This document shows, one piece after another, positions 60,754 to 64,000 of a stretch of DNA of 64,000 nucleotides. The translations under genes and the position numbers were made by a program. The notes below the pieces were generated by a model. It ran no database searches and was not told where the DNA came from. It saw only the letters and a program-made list of their open reading frames with translations. The stretch is from CAZWSX01 sp964636985 (GTDB lineage: Bacteria > Planctomycetota > Planctomycetia > Pirellulales > Pirellulaceae). The DNA is taken from assembly GCA_964636985.1 (NCBI GenBank), contig CAZWSX010000020.1:62001-126000 (forward strand). The letters run 5' to 3'. How positions within the stretch are numbered: the first letter of the stretch is position 1; each line of letters opens with the position of its first letter.

Positions 60754-60900
60754 TTCCTCTCCCTTTGCACGTGCCCCGCGAACCGCGGCCTCCGAAAGCG
60801 AGGCCATCAACCGGCAACATTAGAATCCATGACGGTGCCGCTCGCGTGTTTTTTTCGCGGACGAAAGCAGCCGAATTCCCTTGCTTCAAGTCGCTAGATG

Positions 60901-60925
60901 CTTAAGATAGACGAAGTGTCTTAAG
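60901..60925 (+). promoter_or_regulatory. BlaI-type operator-like palindrome ahead of the secreted unknown
   Basis: Arms cttaaga (60901-60907) and tcttaag (60919-60925) enclose tagacgaagtg, itself holding the smaller inverted pair agac (60909-60912) and gtct (60918-60921). The 15 bases tagacgaagtgtctt (60908-60922) recur exactly before the second blaI gene at 61906-61920. A possible promoter TTGCTT (60881-60886), 16 bases, TAAGAT (60903-60908) would be blocked by a protein bound here. The gene start is 32 bases downstream. Confidence 0.65.
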
Positions 60926-60956
60926 TTTTCGCGCCTTACGTCGAACGGATTTTCCC

Positions 60957-61844
60957 ATGTTCCTCTCCCGCCGATCGGCCTTCGCCATGGGACTTTCCGC
61001 TGGACTTGCGCTGGCAACGAGAGCCGGCGCTCAAGATTCGGAAAGCTCAGATCCAGGCAGCAAGGATAAGGAAGCGCGCCGCAACGAAAAGCTTCTCTCG
61101 ATGTGCAAGGACGACCTCGCTGCCTACAAGTTCCAGATCATCAAGCCAAAGTCGACCAGCGAGATCAAGCACATTCCGGTGATGAACTGGACCAATCCCG
61201 TTCGCGACAACGTGCAAATCGGCTACCTGGGCATGTGGATCGCCGCCGGAAAGCCAGTCGCGATTGGGACTGCGTTTTGCTTTCCCAGTCCGCGGGCTGA
61301 GGAACCGGGCTACAAGTTCTGCCACGAGTTCCACGTCCTAACGCTCGATACGATTTCCGTCAGCCATGATGGAAAAGAATCTTGGGCACCCAAGGAAGCC
61401 GCCTTCAAACCCGGCAAGTTCGACAGCGCGGAGTCGCCCGCCAAAACCGCGACGCAGCGACTTCGCCAAATGAGAATGCTGGCCGAGCGTTTTTCGGCAG
61501 TCAGTATCAATGTCGACAAGCAGAAATATGTCCTCCGCCTGCTCACCAAGCCCCTCTACCGCTATGAATCGCCCGAAGCGGATGGCGCCGCCTTCGCGAT
61601 GATTTCCGATGCCGGAACCGACCCCGAAGTGATTCTTGTCATCGAGACCGAGAAGCTCGGGCCCGAAGGGGAATGGCGCTATGGCGTGGTTCGCTACAGC
61701 GACCTCAACCTGTTCGTCTCGCTCGACAAACAGCAGGTTTGGTCGTTCGAGAACGGCGCCGTTTGGCCCATGCGCGATTGCGGGCCGGCCAATCGCTATC
61801 GTCATCGCGAAGTCGACATCCGTCCCGATCCCAGCAACAAATAG
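60957..61844 (+). CDS. Secreted hypothetical protein under apparent BlaI-type control
   Basis: 295 residues with a twin-arginine-like signal (MFLSRRSAFAMGLSAGLALA, cleavage near ATRAGA). No family is recognised. The mature part has a conserved-looking core with VMNWTNPVRDNVQIGYLGMW, GTAFCFPSPRAEEPGYKFCH and later LVIETEKLGPEGEWRYGVV and YSDLNLFVSLDKQQVWSF, so it may be a beta-rich secreted enzyme or binding protein. Two cysteines are far apart. It lies between the CapA-like gene and the second blaI/blaR1 pair, on the same strand as the latter, and both promoters share a 15-base operator-like sequence. It is therefore a plausible target of that BlaI. Confidence 0.7.
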   Translation: MFLSRRSAFAMGLSAGLALATRAGAQDSESSDPGSKDKEARRNEKLLSMCKDDLAAYKFQIIKPKSTSEIKHIPVMNWTNPVRDNVQIGYLGMWIAAGKPVAIGTAFCFPSPRAEEPGYKFCHEFHVLTLDTISVSHDGKESWAPKEAAFKPGKFDSAESPAKTATQRLRQMRMLAERFSAVSINVDKQKYVLRLLTKPLYRYESPEADGAAFAMISDAGTDPEVILVIETEKLGPEGEWRYGVVRYSDLNLFVSLDKQQVWSFENGAVWPMRDCGPANRYRHREVDIRPDPSNK

Positions 61845-61905
61845 CCCACATGAGGGGTCTTTCTGGAAAAATACTGGGAAATGGAAGTTACGGCAGCCGA
61901 AGAAC

Positions 61906-61934
61906 TAGACGAAGTGTCTTGACTAAGACATAAT
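61906..61934 (+). promoter_or_regulatory. Promoter and operator-like repeat ahead of the second blaI
   Basis: Holds a second exact copy of tagacgaagtgtctt (61906-61920) and an overlapping inverted repeat tgtctt (61915-61920) / aagaca (61925-61930) with a 4-base gap. A promoter can be drawn as TAGACG (61906-61911), 17 bases, CATAAT (61929-61934), so the operator would cover the -35 box and spacer. An ATG at 61933 lies inside the -10 box, which argues against it as a translation start. Confidence 0.7.
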
Positions 61935-62016
61935 GACGGAAACGCCTTCGCAGCCGAAGGTCTCGGCGATTTTCAAGCTGATGCTTTCACTGCTTTTACT
62001 TAGGGACGGAGTATCC

Positions 62017-62406
62017 ATGACACGCAAGCCTCAAGATGTGACCGACGCGGAACTCGCGGTGCTACAACAACTTTGGCAGCGCCCTTGGTCGACAGTTCGG
62101 GAATTGGCCGAGGTTTTGTATGCCCCCGAACCGGCCGCTCAGCACACTACCGTGCAGAAACTTCTCGACCGTTTGGAAGGGAAAGATTGCGTCGAGCGGA
62201 ATCGTAAGGTGTGGCCGCATTTGTTCCGCGCGACCATCGCTCGCGGCGATTTGATCGGGCGACAACTGCAAAACACCGCCGACAAGTTGTGCGAAGGGGA
62301 ACTGCAACCTCTCCTCACCCACTTGGTGAAGAACAAAAAGTTGAGCGACAACGAGCGCCGCGAATTGCGAAATTTGCTCGATCAGCTCGACGACAGCCAA
62401 GATTAG
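62017..62406 (+). CDS. BlaI/MecI/CopY family transcriptional repressor (second copy)
   Basis: 129 residues from MTRKPQDVTDAELAVLQQLW. The ATG at 62017 is chosen over 61933 because the earlier codon lies in the promoter and because homology starts here. The winged helix occupies about 8-75 (DAELAVLQQLWQRPWSTVRE, HTTVQKLLDRLEGKDCVERN) and the helical dimer tail ends in LSDNERRELRNLLDQLDD. It differs clearly from the repressor at 12877 and should bind different DNA: the operator here is an agac-gaagt-gtct type, not an acgaa-ttcgt type. The M56 protease gene follows after 62 bases. Probably represses both itself and the gene at 60957. Confidence 0.92.
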   Translation: MTRKPQDVTDAELAVLQQLWQRPWSTVRELAEVLYAPEPAAQHTTVQKLLDRLEGKDCVERNRKVWPHLFRATIARGDLIGRQLQNTADKLCEGELQPLLTHLVKNKKLSDNERRELRNLLDQLDDSQD

Positions 62407-62468
62407 GGAACGCTTGGCGAATACGACTCGTCTAAAAGTCCTGCAGCACGTCCGGCAAGGATGATGGC

Positions 62469-64000
62469 ATGATCTGGTCGCTCGTCGAAACCATCGTCGC
62501 AAATACGGCCTTGGCCGCTATTCTTGCGATACCGGCATGGTTCGTCGGACGGCGCACACGTTACCAGGCCGTGGCCCATCTATTGTGGTTGATCGTTCTA
62601 CTCAAATTGCTCACGCCGCCACTGGTGCCGCTGAGAATTCCAGCGCCCGCGTTTGCTTCGTCGTGGATCGCACCCGCGCCGACCGTTGCAACAGCTCCGG
62701 CAGTTGAAGCGCCCGCCGCAAAGAGTGCTGTTGTCGCGAAAGCTGCTCCCAAGGTTGCGCCGAACACTAAGGCTGCGAAGAAGGTTGCCAGTAAAGAGGC
62801 TCGCGCTGCGGACAAGGAGCCTGACGAAGTAGCACCAACCCTGCTCGCTATCTTGGGGCGCGATCTTCAGATCGCAGGTAAGGCCACCATCGATTGGTTT
62901 GCTTCGCTTAGACTCAGCGAGTGGTTCGCGCTCATCTTGGCAGTTGGTACCGCTGTTTGGTTCGCCCGACAGATCCTGGCGCTGCGGCGATTTGCTCGAA
63001 TGCTGTCGCACGGAACGCTCCCCAGTGACGACGTGATCGATCTCGCTCGCGAAGCGGCCAACGTTTTCAATTGCGAAAAGCTTCCCCGCATTCGCGTTCT
63101 CGATTTGCCCATCACGCCGATGCTGTGGGGCTTGGGGCCGTGGACCACCTTGCTGATGCCGGCGCGGCTCGACCATCACCTTTCGCGCGAGAGCCTCAAG
63201 AGCCTGGTCGCTCACGAACTGGCCCACTACATCCGCGGCGACTCGTGGGTGCGGCTCGCGGAGTTCATTGCCACGGGACTGCTGTGGTGGAATCCGATTG
63301 TCTGGCTCGCTCGCCACGAGTTAGAACGATCGGAAGAACAATGCTGCGACGCGATGGTCGTCGCCCGTTCCGGCGCTCGACCGCGAACGTATGCCCAAGC
63401 GATCCTCGACGCGATCGACTACGTTTGCGAAACACCGATGCCGTTGCCGCCTGTGGCCAGCGGTTTGGCCACGGCCAAGTTCCTCGAACATCGCATCACG
63501 ATGATCATGAAGCGCGGCGTCGACGCGACGCTCGCGAAGTGGGGACGAACGGCCGTCGCAATGAGCGTGCTCGTCATGCTCCCGTGGACTCCGCGGATCA
63601 TTGCCGCTTCGAAGTCGGAAGTCACACTCCCCTTGGCAGTTGTAGCCAAGACTCCCGAACCAAGCGCTTTCAAGCCGATCGCCAAGGTGATCATTGCCAA
63701 GCCTAGAATCGTTGAATCGGACGAAACATTTGCTTCGTCGAACGAATTGACGCCACCGACCAAAGAGTGGACGGGAGCCAACCTGCGTCCTGACATGCCG
63801 AAAGACCAACCTTGGACTCTTATCGAGGCACCCATCGGCAACCTCGCCGTCGAAATCAGTTCCAAAGGGGAACTTCGTTGGGCATCGCCTTCCTTTTCCT
63901 CTACACAGCCTCCGTTCACCGAGCCGGGAATTCTCGCGGTCGTTTGGTCTCCTGATGGAAATCACTTATTCACCGCTGGAAGCGATGGCTACGTTCGCGC
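62469..64000 (+). CDS. BlaR1-like M56 metalloprotease with C-terminal WD40 start, cut off by window edge
   Basis: About 510 residues are visible from the ATG at 62469 (MIWSLVETIVANTALAAILA); no stop occurs before the window end. Membrane helices lie at about 5-25, 35-55 and 150-170, with an Ala/Pro/Lys-rich linker between them. The M56 zinc motif is HELAH at 249-253 (VAHELAHYIRGDSWVRLAEF), followed by RHELERSEEQCCDAMVVA. Another helix (about 360-375) and a linker lead to residues from about 435 on that start a WD40/propeller repeat: GILAVVWSPDGNHLFTAGSD with YVR at the edge. A propeller sensor in place of the penicillin-binding domain of BlaR1 would give a different trigger. Paired with the blaI gene 62 bases upstream. 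Confidence 0.85.
   Translation, partial: MIWSLVETIVANTALAAILAIPAWFVGRRTRYQAVAHLLWLIVLLKLLTPPLVPLRIPAPAFASSWIAPAPTVATAPAVEAPAAKSAVVAKAAPKVAPNTKAAKKVASKEARAADKEPDEVAPTLLAILGRDLQIAGKATIDWFASLRLSEWFALILAVGTAVWFARQILALRRFARMLSHGTLPSDDVIDLAREAANVFNCEKLPRIRVLDLPITPMLWGLGPWTTLLMPARLDHHLSRESLKSLVAHELAHYIRGDSWVRLAEFIATGLLWWNPIVWLARHELERSEEQCCDAMVVARSGARPRTYAQAILDAIDYVCETPMPLPPVASGLATAKFLEHRITMIMKRGVDATLAKWGRTAVAMSVLVMLPWTPRIIAASKSEVTLPLAVVAKTPEPSAFKPIAKVIIAKPRIVESDETFASSNELTPPTKEWTGANLRPDMPKDQPWTLIEAPIGNLAVEISSKGELRWASPSFSSTQPPFTEPGILAVVWSPDGNHLFTAGSDGYVR

Overview
The window reads as chromosomal DNA of a planctomycete, most likely of the Pirellulales type. The basis is the gene content: a DUF1501 protein beside a large DUF1549/DUF1553 haem-binding protein, a DUF1552/DUF1592 pair, two ceramidase-like proteins, BlaI/BlaR1 (M56) pairs with large added C-terminal domains, and a FloA/NfeD pair. 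The DNA is GC-rich, genes are often converging within 10-20 bases, and Shine-Dalgarno sites are patchy (strong ahead of the first blaI and rpoD, absent ahead of many others). No tRNA, rRNA, CRISPR array, transposase or prophage gene was seen.

Layout. 1-3515 (minus): truncated argJ, a proline-rich protein, FloA, NfeD. 3715-6235 (plus): a membrane protein and a SLOG-like/SLATT-like protein resembling predicted nucleotide-sensing conflict effectors. 6437-12595 (minus): ceramidase-like protein, DUF1501, DUF1549/DUF1553. 12877-16010: BlaI and a composite BlaR1-like protein, with a promoter overlapped by two operator-like palindromes. 16108-21981: inactive rhomboid-like protein, Wzz-like chain-length protein, ychF, second ceramidase-like protein, a small unknown. 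21993-29154 (minus): DUF1552, DUF1592 and a REC-PAS-kinase-REC hybrid sensor.

29421-36182 (plus) is the most interesting block: a C39-like cysteine peptidase, a RimK-like ATP-grasp ligase with an N-terminal RLAN-type domain, a GCS2 glutamate-cysteine ligase relative, an alpha/beta hydrolase and a 631-residue unknown. Two amide-bond-forming enzymes beside a peptidase suggest synthesis and processing of a small peptide-like compound. 36192-41558 (minus): two coupled GT-C-like membrane glycosyltransferases, an AroE-like protein without its catalytic residues, and a class II photolyase-type protein.

41766-47736 (plus): alpha/beta hydrolase, MacB-type ABC ATPase and permease, PQQ-type propeller. 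47791-48599 (minus): MEKHLA protein coupled to a zinc-ribbon protein. 48987-51118 (plus): LpoB-like and COG3014-like lipoproteins, a gene set tied to peptidoglycan synthases elsewhere. 51128-56678: unknown secreted protein, amidohydrolase, DoxX-like membrane protein with a probable frameshift near its start, degenerate receiver, SDR. 56679-58074 is a 1.4 kb gene-free leader before the primary sigma factor gene, with a candidate structured RNA and a 15-bp tandem repeat. 59722-64000: CapA-like protein, a secreted unknown, and a second BlaI/BlaR1 pair whose BlaR1-like protein carries the start of a WD40 propeller at the window edge. The secreted unknown and the second blaI share a 15-base operator-like sequence.

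Several intergenic gaps hold perfect short palindromes that look like dispersed repeats. Function calls rest on recognised motifs read by eye; no database search was run.
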